A stretch of DNA of 64,000 bases from assembly GCA_963666535.1 (NCBI GenBank), contig OY762913.1, positions 1,984,001-2,048,000 on the forward strand, in the 5' to 3' direction. The notes below the pieces were generated by a model, which worked only from the letters and a program-made list of their open reading frames with translations, did no database searches and was not told the origin of the DNA. A program made the translations under genes and the position numbers. Source of the DNA: G963666535 sp963666535 (lineage in GTDB: Bacteria > Bacillota > Clostridia > Oscillospirales > Oscillospiraceae). Positions 42,628 through 50,248 of this stretch are shown in pieces; position 1 is the stretch's first letter, and each line of letters begins with the position of its first letter.

Positions 42628-43899
42628 TCACTCCTTATAGATAACCTTGCCGCTGACAATGGTATATTTGACCCTTCCCTGCACTTCCATACCGGAAAAT
42701 GGGGTGTTGCGCCCTTTTGACGCAAACTGCTCGGGGTCAATTACCCACGTTTCATTGGGGTCAAAAATGGTCAAATCCGCGTCGCTGCCGATACTCAGTC
42801 TTCCCTTTTGCAGACGAAGGATACAGGCTGGGTTGACCGTCATTTTCGTTATAATATCTCTCAGCTGCATTTTTTTCGTATGATAAAGTGCCGTCAGGGT
42901 AACCGCAAGCGACGTTTCCAGTCCCACCATGCCACTGGGCGCCTTCACCAGCGGCCGCGCTTTTTCTTCGACGCTGTGGGGTGCATGGTCAGTGGCAATC
43001 ACATCGATCGTTCCATCTTTTAGTCCGGCGATGATCCCATCCACATCATTTTTGGTACGCAGAGGCGGGTTAACGCGTGCCATTGCCGATTTCTCCAATA
43101 TTTCATCCTCTGTCAGGGTAAAATACTGGGGACAGGTTTCGCAGGTAATCTGCACGCCGCGTTTTTTCATACGCCGAATAATGTCAACAGATTTTGCGGT
43201 TGACACGTGGCAGATGTGCACGGCCGCGCCGGTCTCCTCCGCCAGCATAGCGTCACGCATCACCATCAGCTCTTCCGCGATGGCGGGCCGTCCTTCCAGC
43301 CAGAGCTGACGGGAAACCCGGCCCTCGTTTACCGCGCGACCATCCACCATATCCCGGTCTTCGCAGTGAGACAGGACGGTCAGTTTCTGCAGGTTGGCTC
43401 GGATCAGCGCATCCCGCATCAGGTTCGCGTTCTGCACCGGCTCACCGTCGTCCGACAGCGCCACCGCACCCGCGTTTTTCAGGGCCTCCGCGTCAGTCAG
43501 TTCCACGCCGGCCTGTCCAATGGAAACCGCCCCGATGGGATAGACCTGCACATCACATTCCGCTGCCTTTTCTTTTATGAAATCCACCTGAGCAGGGCAG
43601 TCGATCACCGGGCTGGTGTTTGGCATACATGCCACCGCAGTAAAGCCGCCTCTGGCCGCCGCCGCCGCGCCTGTGGCGATGGTCTCCTTATACGCAAAGC
43701 CCGGCTCGCGAAAATGGACATGCATGTCCAGAAGGCCTGCGCACACCACAAGCCCCTCCGCATCAATGACCTCATCGGCCTCAGTTTGAATTTCACTGCC
43801 TATCTGCTCAATTCGGCCGTCCTCCACCAGCATATCCAACTTCCCGCCGATGCCGCCGGTTGTCGTAATTAAATATCCGTGTTGTATGAGTAACTTCAT
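42628..43899 (-). CDS. pyrC: Dihydroorotase
   Basis: A 423-residue amidohydrolase that cyclises carbamoyl-aspartate. The metal site is DMHVHFREPG near residue 58, with later ligands in SHCEDRDM near 177, HICHVST near 230 and the catalytic Asp in ATDHAPHS near 303. The length fits the multifunctional-type (class I) dihydroorotase. It is the first gene of the pyr operon. pyrB, pyrE and carAB are not in the window. A promoter and an attenuator-like hairpin lie in its leader. Confidence 0.95.
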   Translation of the reverse strand: MKLLIQHGYLITTTGGIGGKLDMLVEDGRIEQIGSEIQTEADEVIDAEGLVVCAGLLDMHVHFREPGFAYKETIATGAAAAARGGFTAVACMPNTSPVIDCPAQVDFIKEKAAECDVQVYPIGAVSIGQAGVELTDAEALKNAGAVALSDDGEPVQNANLMRDALIRANLQKLTVLSHCEDRDMVDGRAVNEGRVSRQLWLEGRPAIAEELMVMRDAMLAEETGAAVHICHVSTAKSVDIIRRMKKRGVQITCETCPQYFTLTEDEILEKSAMARVNPPLRTKNDVDGIIAGLKDGTIDVIATDHAPHSVEEKARPLVKAPSGMVGLETSLAVTLTALYHTKKMQLRDIITKMTVNPACILRLQKGRLSIGSDADLTIFDPNETWVIDPEQFASKGRNTPFSGMEVQGRVKYTIVSGKVIYKE

Positions 43900-43929
43900 G
43901 TATCGTACGCTCCTTTTTCACATACTCCA

Positions 43930-43957
43930 CAAAAAAATGGGGACAGAGTTCATCCCC
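43930..43957 (-). terminator. Attenuator-like terminator in the pyrC leader
   Basis: On the minus strand GGGGA (43957-43953) and TCCCC (43943-43939) pair and are followed by seven T residues, about 30 bases before the pyrC ATG and about 20 bases after the predicted start of transcription. It could attenuate the operon. No PyrR-box consensus was recognised. Confidence 0.6.
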
Positions 43958-43985
43958 GCCCCCTTTCCAATCTTTCCTGCATTTC

Positions 43986-44014
43986 ATTATAGCTGAATAC
44001 GCATTTTTTAGCAA
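43986..44014 (-). promoter_or_regulatory. Promoter of the pyr operon
   Basis: On the minus strand TTGCTA (44009-44014) and TATAAT (43986-43991) with a 17-base spacer. Confidence 0.75.
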
Positions 44015-44075
44015 CGAATTTTTCCTGTTTTTTGGGTAGAATAAGAGCGAAGCTCTATGAAAGGAGGAAAAACCC

Positions 44076-44246
44076 TTGACAGATCTTAAATTTATGTCCG
44101 GCATTGGATTGGGGCTTATGGCTGGCGCCGCGCTTGGAATGGTCATCTCTCCCAAACCGGTCAAGGATATCAAACGTGCCGCCGATAAGGCGATGAAAAC
44201 CGTGGGCGACGCTGTTGGTGACTTTACCGATTCTTTTGGGATGTAA
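44076..44246 (+). CDS. Small membrane-associated protein, YtxH-like, TTG start
   Basis: A 56-residue protein read directly from the sequence. TTG 44076 is eight bases after AAAGGAGG, and the frame ends at TAA 44244-44246. A glycine-rich hydrophobic segment (about residues 8-26, GIGLGLMAGAALGMVI) is followed by a basic amphipathic helix (KDIKRAADKAMKTVGDAV). The arrangement recalls YtxH/DUF-type small membrane proteins. It is divergent from pyrC. Function unknown. Confidence 0.7.
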   Translation: MTDLKFMSGIGLGLMAGAALGMVISPKPVKDIKRAADKAMKTVGDAVGDFTDSFGM

Positions 44247-44253
44247 ACAGGAC

Positions 44254-44276
44254 GGCGGAGGCGGCAAGCCTCCGCC
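44254..44276 (+). terminator. Hairpin after the small membrane protein gene
   Basis: GGCGGAGGC (44254-44262) and GCCTCCGCC (44268-44276) pair around a five-base loop. There is no T tract. Confidence 0.5.
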
Positions 44277-44321
44277 GCCTCGCCCATCTGAATGAATTTC
44301 TCTGCTTTTTGCATTTTTCTC

Positions 44322-44350
44322 TTGCAATGGGTCTGCAAATTTGTTATAGT
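44322..44350 (+). promoter_or_regulatory. Promoter of the modA leader
   Basis: TTGCAA (44322-44327) and TATAGT (44345-44350) are separated by 17 bases, about 40 bases ahead of the first riboswitch-like element. Confidence 0.7.
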
Positions 44351-44392
44351 GACGCTACTAGGATATTTATAGGTTCATAGTTTTATATTGTA

Positions 44393-44513
44393 AACTCCGA
44401 GCAAAAGCGGCTAAAGGTTTTCCTACGCCGCCAAGCCTAAATGCCTTGCGCATTTGCAGGTCACGTTGGAAACGACTTGGCCCTCCGTGTTTGAGAAGGA
44501 GTCTCTCGTGCTT
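44393..44513 (+). promoter_or_regulatory. Molybdenum-cofactor (Moco) riboswitch-like element 1
   Basis: The core CTCCGAGCAAAAGCGGCTAA, an inner stem GCGGC/GCCGC, a variable hairpin (AAATGC/GCATTT) and a distal GGAAACGA-TTGGCCCTCC block are arranged as in the Moco RNA motif. CTCC at the start pairs with GGAG at 44507-44511 to close the structure. The same blocks recur in the element at 44576-44687. The downstream gene is modA, which fits the known regulon of this riboswitch. A terminator follows directly. The family assignment is from remembered motif form; Tuco-type recognition is possible. Confidence 0.7.
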
Positions 44514-44520
44514 TGCATGG

Positions 44521-44554
44521 CGGGACTGTCTCTTCTTGACAGTCCCGTTTTTTT
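44521..44554 (+). terminator. Terminator acting as expression platform of riboswitch element 1
   Basis: CGGGACTGTC (44521-44530) and GACAGTCCCG (44538-44547) form a perfect stem with a seven-base loop followed by seven T residues. It is located inside the modA leader, so readthrough must be controlled. Confidence 0.9.
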
Positions 44555-44575
44555 ATTGATCTACAATTGAATTTT

Positions 44576-44687
44576 TGCTCCGAGCAAAAGCGGCTAAGGG
44601 CTTTGCCTATGCCGCTGCGCCGAAGTATCTGAGATACTTCCTGGGTCCCCTTGGAAACAAGCTGACCTCCCATTTTGAAAAGGGGCC
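44576..44687 (+). promoter_or_regulatory. Molybdenum-cofactor (Moco) riboswitch-like element 2
   Basis: Repeats the architecture of element 1: CTCCGAGCAAAAGCGGCTAA, stem GCGGC/GCCGC, a perfect variable hairpin GAAGTATC/GATACTTC, then GGAAACAAGCTGACCTCC. The closing stem is GCTCC/GGGGC. The variable hairpin differs in sequence but not in position, which is covariation-like support for a structured RNA. A weaker stem (GGGGGGCTACC with GGTAGTTCCC) follows near 44714-44751, without a good T tract. Confidence 0.7.
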
Positions 44688-44867
44688 TTGTTCCATGTGT
44701 ATCTGTACATTTGGGGGGCTACCTTTTACGCTTCTGGGGTAGTTCCCTATTTCCATGCGCGACCGATGCACACGGGGCAGCCGTCTCACATGGGAATCTG
44801 AGCTACAATCTTATCTCTTACAGATTTGATTTCCGCTCCTTCCAAATTTACTTAAGGAGAAAATGTA

Positions 44868-45731
44868 ATGAAAAAGCGCAAAATCCTCTCCCTGGTGATC
44901 GCCTGTGCCATGATGTTTGGTCTGTCCGCCTGCGGCAACAGTACCCCCGCAGCCGATGCCTCCCAAACCCCTGCTGTCGAGACCTCATCTGAGACTCCTG
45001 CGGCCGAGCCTGTGGAGCTCACCGTCTTCGCCGCCGCTTCTATGACCGAGACACTGACTCAAATTGCCGATCTCTATGCTCAGGTTGCTCCCAACGTCAC
45101 CCTGACCTATAACTTTGATTCTTCCGGCACCTTAAAGACCCAAATTGTGGAAGGTGCTGATTGTGATCTGTTTATCTCTGCCGCGCAGAAACAGATGAAT
45201 GCACTCGACGCCACCAAAGATGCAGAATCCAACCCTGACAAAAATGATTTGATTCTGTCCGATACCCGTGTCAATCTGCTGGAAAACAAGGTTGTTCTGG
45301 TTGTCCCTGAAGGAAATCCCGCCGGGATTGAGTCCTTTGAGGACCTAGGCACGGATAAGCTGTCTCTCATCGCGCTGGGCAATGACGACGTGCCAGTGGG
45401 AGCTTACTCCAAAAAGATCCTGACCTTCCTCTGTCTTGAGGATATCCTCACTTCTGACAAAGTCTCCTTTGGTTCCAACGTCAAGGAAGTCACAACGCAG
45501 GTTTCCGAGGCTTCTGTTGACTGCGGTATTGTCTACTGCACGGATGCGTTTTCTGCCGGCCTGACCATTGTGGATGAGGCCACCACTGAGATGTGCGGCC
45601 AAGTCATCTATCCCGCCGCTCTAACCAAAAACTGCTCCAATGCAGACGCCGCCCAGGCTTTCCTGAACTACCTGCAGACTGACGATGCAATCGCTGTTTT
45701 CGAGGCTGTCGGCTTTACCGCCGTGCAGTAA
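44868..45731 (+). CDS. modA: Molybdate ABC transporter substrate-binding lipoprotein
   Basis: A 287-residue lipoprotein with a signal peptide ending LSACG (lipidated Cys22), an alanine/proline/threonine linker, and a type II periplasmic-binding fold from about residue 48. LTVFAAASMTETL is the family signature of ModA, with FDSSGTLKTQIVEGADCDLFISA around 84-107. It captures molybdate (or tungstate) outside the cell. AAGGAG precedes the ATG. Remarkably, no modB permease or modC ATPase follows; a terminator does, so partner subunits must be elsewhere. Its leader carries two Moco-riboswitch-like elements. Confidence 0.93.
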   Translation: MKKRKILSLVIACAMMFGLSACGNSTPAADASQTPAVETSSETPAAEPVELTVFAAASMTETLTQIADLYAQVAPNVTLTYNFDSSGTLKTQIVEGADCDLFISAAQKQMNALDATKDAESNPDKNDLILSDTRVNLLENKVVLVVPEGNPAGIESFEDLGTDKLSLIALGNDDVPVGAYSKKILTFLCLEDILTSDKVSFGSNVKEVTTQVSEASVDCGIVYCTDAFSAGLTIVDEATTEMCGQVIYPAALTKNCSNADAAQAFLNYLQTDDAIAVFEAVGFTAVQ

Positions 45732-45762
45732 TTTATTTTTTGATTCTCCACCCTCCCTTGCG

Positions 45763-45819
45763 ACATAAACCGGAAAGGAGCCGAGCGGTAAAACCGCCCG
45801 GCTCCTTTCCGGTTTATGT
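45763..45819. terminator. Long bidirectional terminator between modA and lysR
   Basis: Arms of about 27 bases pair with one interruption around AAA (ACATAAACCGGAAAGGAGCC outward). It separates the convergent modA and LysR genes. Confidence 0.9.
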
Positions 45820-45828
45820 CTATGTTGT

Positions 45829-46713
45829 TTATCCCAGCACTTCCTGAATGACCTCCAGGAACAAGTGCGCCGCCGGATTTACACTCTGTCGATGCCATGC
45901 CGCCACATAGGTCCGGCCGGAACCAACTGCCTCAATGGGCTTCATCACCACGTTGCCCGCGAAAAACACCTTGGTGATTACCTCCGGCAAAATGGAAATC
46001 CCCAATCCGGCGCCCACCGCCAGAAGAACCGTCTCCGCCGTATCGTAGCGGTTTGTAATGCGTGGCTGGTACTTCATGGCATTGCACACCGTCATAATCT
46101 GACTATAGAGCGCCGGCCCCTCCGCCTCGGAAATAATCACAAACCGGTTGTTGCGCAACGCCTCAAAATCCACGGGCTTGTCCGCCATGGGATGATCCTT
46201 TGGCAGCGCCAAGCACAGTCGATCTTCATTCGAAACCAGATAGTCGAAGGTAGATCCCGCCGGCACCATGTCCCGCATGGCAAAATAGAAGTCAAACTTG
46301 TTTTCATTCATGATGATAGATTGGCCCCGCCCAGTGGTAAAATTTATGTCCACCAAAATATTGGGGTACCGCTTGCTGAAAATGGACAAGCACTTGGATA
46401 GTGTCTCGCTGGCGGTGGTCACAGCGGCGATTGCAATATGTCCCTGCGAGCCATCCTCAGTCTGTCGTACCCGGCAAATCGCGTCCTGCGCCGTCTCTAC
46501 AATCTCCATGGCATACGGCAGAAATTCCCGTCCCGCATCCGTCAGCGTAACGCTGCGCCGGTCCCGCAGAAACAGCTTAACTCCCAGCTGCCGTTCCAGC
46601 TCGTTAATATGGTGACTGATAGAAGGTTGGGTAATGGAATTCCTCCTGGCTGCCTCTGTAAAATTCAACGTTTGTACAACAGAAATAAAGTAATTCAACT
46701 GGCTGATATCCAT
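45829..46713 (-). CDS. LysR family transcriptional regulator
   Basis: A 294-residue LTTR. The winged HTH is at residues 1-60 (NFTEAARRNSITQPSISHHINELERQLG) and the type II periplasmic-like effector domain spans about 90-290 (GHIAIAAVTTASETL at its start). ATG 46713 follows GGGAGG by eight bases; the GTG at 46728 overlaps that site. It converges on modA rather than diverging from a target gene, so its regulon and effector are unknown. Autoregulation is likely, as is usual in the family. Confidence 0.92.
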   Translation of the reverse strand: MDISQLNYFISVVQTLNFTEAARRNSITQPSISHHINELERQLGVKLFLRDRRSVTLTDAGREFLPYAMEIVETAQDAICRVRQTEDGSQGHIAIAAVTTASETLSKCLSIFSKRYPNILVDINFTTGRGQSIIMNENKFDFYFAMRDMVPAGSTFDYLVSNEDRLCLALPKDHPMADKPVDFEALRNNRFVIISEAEGPALYSQIMTVCNAMKYQPRITNRYDTAETVLLAVGAGLGISILPEVITKVFFAGNVVMKPIEAVGSGRTYVAAWHRQSVNPAAHLFLEVIQEVLG

Positions 46714-46836
46714 TGCAATGCCTCCCACTTATAAACTATTTCTATTATCCCTCATTTATCCATTTCCGTCAAGCACAACGCCGTATTTGCTGCCCGTTAC
46801 CCCCCCAAAAACGTCCATAGGTTCCCCATCCACAGC

Positions 46837-47475
46837 TCATATTCTTGCTTTTAAAATGCTTTTTACTTCTTGCAGATTACCGTTACTCAGCACAGGGATG
46901 AGACGGTTAATTTCTTCAATGGAAAGGTTCCACCACTGCAAATGCTCCATCAGTTCTATCAGCTCGGCATCAAATCTGTTGCGAATCCATTTTGACGGAT
47001 TGCCTGCCACGATTGTATACGGCTCTACATTGCTGCCAACCATGCTATTTGCGCCAATAATTGCACCGTCGCCAATGTGCACGCCAGGCAGGATAGTAGT
47101 ATTCTGTCCGATCCACACATCATTTCCAATGATAGTATCCCCTTTCAGCGGCAGCTCAGAAATGGGCGGTACCGCTTGGTTCCAACCCTCAAAAATATAA
47201 AACGGAAAGGTAGACACAGCGTTCATTTGGTGGTTTGCGCCGTTCATGATAAATGTCACATTTGCGGCAATTTGGCAGAACTTACCGATGATCAGCTTGT
47301 CCCCGTAAAAATCATAATGGTGCGTGACATGACTTTCAAAATCAACGTCGCTGAAATAAGTAAAATCGCCCACAATAATATTAGGATTTTTCAGCGTCGG
47401 CTTCACATAGGTGACGGTATTCCTATTCGGAATGGGAAAAATTACATTGGGATCCGGTTGTTTTATGTTTGACAT
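46837..47475 (-). CDS. Hexapeptide acetyltransferase, Vat/CatB (xenobiotic acyltransferase) family
   Basis: A 212-residue left-handed beta-helix acetyltransferase. It shares the full Vat/CatB pattern: VGDFTYFSD near 35, GKFCQIAANVTFIMNGANHQMN near 64 with the catalytic histidine, KGDTIIGNDVWIGQNTTILPGVHIGDGAIIGANS near 111-145, and the AGNPSKWIRNRFD block near 157. Known members O-acetylate streptogramin A or chloramphenicol using acetyl-CoA. Many chromosomal relatives have other substrates, so an antibiotic target is only a possibility. It stands alone downstream of lysR. Confidence 0.88.
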   Translation of the reverse strand: MSNIKQPDPNVIFPIPNRNTVTYVKPTLKNPNIIVGDFTYFSDVDFESHVTHHYDFYGDKLIIGKFCQIAANVTFIMNGANHQMNAVSTFPFYIFEGWNQAVPPISELPLKGDTIIGNDVWIGQNTTILPGVHIGDGAIIGANSMVGSNVEPYTIVAGNPSKWIRNRFDAELIELMEHLQWWNLSIEEINRLIPVLSNGNLQEVKSILKARI

Positions 47476-47524
47476 TTTGTCCTCCTAACCCGGCAGATGA
47501 AATTGATGATTGGGTGAGCAATGA

Positions 47525-48733
47525 TCACGCCGTTGCAACACCGTTGTGACGCGTTTTGGCGCGATACAGCGCGTCATCTGCGCATTTAATGAATGCTTCC
47601 ACGGTTAAGCAATCGGATGGGGCTGCGGTATAGACCCCCAGGCTAATTGTCAAATAGTCTGACACGAGAGAATAAGCATGCGGTATCGCTAAATCTTCGA
47701 CACCGCTCCGCATCTGTTCGGCAATTGCATTCGCCTCCTCCCTTTCGATATAAGGCAGTATGACGGCAAATTCCTCTCCCCCGTATCTTGCCGCCGAGTC
47801 CGAGGCGCGCTTGGTGCGTGCGGACAAGACCTGTGCCACCCGCTGAATGCAGCGGTCGCCCGCTTGGTGTCCGTAGTGGTCATTATACGCCTTGAAATAA
47901 TCAATGTCGATCATAAGCAGAGACAGCGGCCGAAGCTGACGCCTGCACCTGTCCCATTCTGCCTGAATGGTCAGGTCAAACATGGCCCGATTATGAATTC
48001 CGGTCAGTCCATCGATTCTTGAAATCCTTTCAAGCTTTTGATTTGCTTGCTTCAGTTCGGCATTGATTCTGGCAAGTTCTATATTCTTTTCTTGTATCAT
48101 CTTCTCGTTGTTAAATGCCATTACCTGTTTTTTATACCGCATATAGGATATGGCCCAGGACACCATCACAAACGTGGTGCTGTTCGTTACCATTCCAAAC
48201 GGTATTTCGGCATCTGGCTGAAAATAGATCAGCGGAACCAAAAAAGCAACATGAACAAACAGATAGATCAAAAACAAGACCACCGGCTCCAAAAGAGGAG
48301 TCACTGCAACGGCTATCACTGCAACAACGTATACCATGATCTGCCCCGATGACATTTGATCTAATAAGGATATTCCGGCACACCAGCATAATATAAAGCC
48401 CGTAAAAAGGATCTTAACAATCTGGATCCCAGTCCTGTGTTCGGATACATTGTTCGTCATCCTGATAAAGACCAATAAAAATGCGAGCATGGCCACAAGC
48501 ATGGCCAGATACATTCCCACATAATACAGGTTTGGCGCAGCAAGCGCAGATCCCTTTTTCGTAATCATCATGGTGGCCAGAAGCATGGTCTCCAAGGATA
48601 CAAACATCACAGCGGTTAATTTTCCTCTGGAAAGATTAATTTTGTTTATGCTTTCGCCAAACTCTTCCCGATCACAATCAGATACGGCGATAAACAAAAA
48701 ACTTTTGATGCGTGTGAAAGCTTTTAACTGCAC
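47525..48733 (-). CDS. Membrane diguanylate cyclase (GGDEF)
   Basis: A 402-residue protein. Six hydrophobic spans occupy about residues 35-200, followed by a short coiled coil (about 205-235, EKNIELARINAELKQANQKLE) and a GGDEF domain. The active loop is RYGGEEF near 320, and an inhibitory I-site RxxD (RASD) lies five residues before it, so product inhibition is expected. It makes cyclic-di-GMP from two GTP. The membrane part is a generic sensor whose signal is unknown. No EAL domain is nearby. Confidence 0.92.
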   Translation of the reverse strand: MQLKAFTRIKSFLFIAVSDCDREEFGESINKINLSRGKLTAVMFVSLETMLLATMMITKKGSALAAPNLYYVGMYLAMLVAMLAFLLVFIRMTNNVSEHRTGIQIVKILFTGFILCWCAGISLLDQMSSGQIMVYVVAVIAVAVTPLLEPVVLFLIYLFVHVAFLVPLIYFQPDAEIPFGMVTNSTTFVMVSWAISYMRYKKQVMAFNNEKMIQEKNIELARINAELKQANQKLERISRIDGLTGIHNRAMFDLTIQAEWDRCRRQLRPLSLLMIDIDYFKAYNDHYGHQAGDRCIQRVAQVLSARTKRASDSAARYGGEEFAVILPYIEREEANAIAEQMRSGVEDLAIPHAYSLVSDYLTISLGVYTAAPSDCLTVEAFIKCADDALYRAKTRHNGVATA

Positions 48734-48863
48734 TTTTTTACGCCTGCTTTCAAGGTCAGCTTTTCCGTCATAACCTTTTAGGTAATCTCAGAATAAGAGG
48801 ATATCCATTTCTCATTTTATGCGTGCGGTTTTCTTCTTCTTAAATTGCCTGGGTGCCGCTATT

Positions 48864-49799
48864 CTACAGCCTGACGACCCTTCCGGTCTGGGAAATATCA
48901 TATCCGCCCAATCCGGAAAGCTCCAAATAAAACTGTTCGGAAGCGATAAAATCTAAAATGGCCCGATAAGGCCTTGTATCTTCAAGATCAGCCGGAAAGA
49001 CCATGTCATACCATTCGTTTTGCAAGGGAACAAATTCGACTCCTCCGACCTGCTGACAACCGTGTTCGCTGCCAAGTCCAAAATCCCCTTCGCCTCTGGC
49101 TACCGCGCCGGCAACGGACAGATGCGAAGTATATTCCCTGCTGTAGCCTGGCATCATCATACCACTAACCGACATGAGCTTAAGCTTTCCGTCAAGCAGC
49201 ACTCTGGTCCCGCTTCCCTTTTCCCGGTTTACTATGGTCAAATCATGGCGCTTAAGATCAGCCCAGCCCGTTAAGTTTTTCGGGTTCCCTTTCTTAACAT
49301 AGAACCCTTGCATTCGCCCAAACAACCGAACAGCGATCACTGGAACACCAGGAACAAGCCTAATAATATACGGATAATTGTATTCTCCCGTTCTCTCGTC
49401 CCACAGATGCGCTGTGGCAATGTTTGCTTTGCCTTGATAGAGAGAGTATAGGCTGTTGTAGCTTCCAGCGTGAGACCGAAGCACAGCGGGCAGTCCTGGC
49501 TGGGAACTGATATAATTTGCAATAATATCCAGTGAAATATCCTGCCCGCAAAGAATCAGCTTCTCCCCGCTTTGATCGGATTTTTCCGGCCTTTTTTTAA
49601 GGGCCAGTTGATCCGCATCTTCTGTTACACTGCCGGGAATTTCGAGATATTTCTGCACATCTAAATCGGCAATTCTTAACTGCTTCCCAACCTTTTTGGA
49701 CGGGATTTCCCCCCGCTTAATTAGCTCGTATACAGTGTTTTTTCTTATTTTTAAAATATCCGCGACTTCCTGAACGGTGAGCAAATTAGATTGAGCCAT
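48864..49799 (-). CDS. HTH regulator with ModA/TupA-like (PBP) ligand-binding domain
   Basis: A 311-residue one-component regulator. Residues 5-55 are an excisionase/MerR-type helix-turn-helix (LLTVQEVADILKIRKNTVYELIKRGEIPSKKVG). From about residue 78 a periplasmic-binding-protein-like domain follows, with SHAGSYNSLYSLYQGKANIATAHLWD near 120 and NREKGSGTRVLLD near 195, as in molybdate/tungstate-binding-related regulators (PBP superfamily domain). It is divergent from the four-gene cluster starting at 50249 and most likely controls it in response to an oxyanion or metal complex. The ligand is inferred from family resemblance, not shown. Confidence 0.85.
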   Translation of the reverse strand: MAQSNLLTVQEVADILKIRKNTVYELIKRGEIPSKKVGKQLRIADLDVQKYLEIPGSVTEDADQLALKKRPEKSDQSGEKLILCGQDISLDIIANYISSQPGLPAVLRSHAGSYNSLYSLYQGKANIATAHLWDERTGEYNYPYIIRLVPGVPVIAVRLFGRMQGFYVKKGNPKNLTGWADLKRHDLTIVNREKGSGTRVLLDGKLKLMSVSGMMMPGYSREYTSHLSVAGAVARGEGDFGLGSEHGCQQVGGVEFVPLQNEWYDMVFPADLEDTRPYRAILDFIASEQFYLELSGLGGYDISQTGRVVRL

Positions 49800-50248
49800 T
49801 GGATAATCCCCATTTCATTCATTTAAAATGATACTAACACACAAATACGCAATTAGCAAAAGGCCTGCTCAAATTTTCCCCTTTAGCCTTCAGCAAGCAA
49901 GGAAGCAAATTAAGCGGCTGCGGGCAGACACGACATGAACCGCAGTGCTGTCCAGCCGAAACGCCAAAAATATTGTTACAGATGTTAGGACTCGCCCCCA
50001 ATATTGAATTACCTCTGTATACTTTTCATGAATTATTGGTTGGCGGCACATTTTCCCCAAAAAGTCTTGAATTATGCCGCCTTTTAGTCTACAATACTAA
50101 ACAATACAATACATAACGAAACGATAATATCTAATATTCCCGTTAAAATCTAAATTAAACGTAGCAAAACGGCACAAAACTATTATACACATCAGTTCTG
50201 CGTTGTCAATATGAACTAAAGAAGACGAACAGGTTAGGAGAACATACT
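49800..50248. other. Divergent regulatory region with possible structured RNA
   Basis: About 450 AT-rich bases between the regulator and the GTPase gene. CGGCTG (near 49915) and CAGCCG (near 49957) could close a bulged stem, and GGCGGCA near 50041 pairs with TGCCGCC near 50078, followed by TTTTAG, as a terminator-like hairpin in the leader of the plus-strand operon. Several TA-rich palindromic words near 50095-50150 could be operator sites. None matches the Moco core seen at 44.4 kb. Confidence 0.4.

Noticed and set aside
46837..47475. Calling the hexapeptide acetyltransferase a streptogramin resistance gene
   Set aside because: The family has many chromosomal members with other substrates; sequence alone does not show the substrate.
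49800..50248. A third Moco-type riboswitch upstream of the metal-handling operon
   Set aside because: The core words CTCCGAG and GGAAAC...CCTCC found at 44.4 and 44.6 kb are absent.
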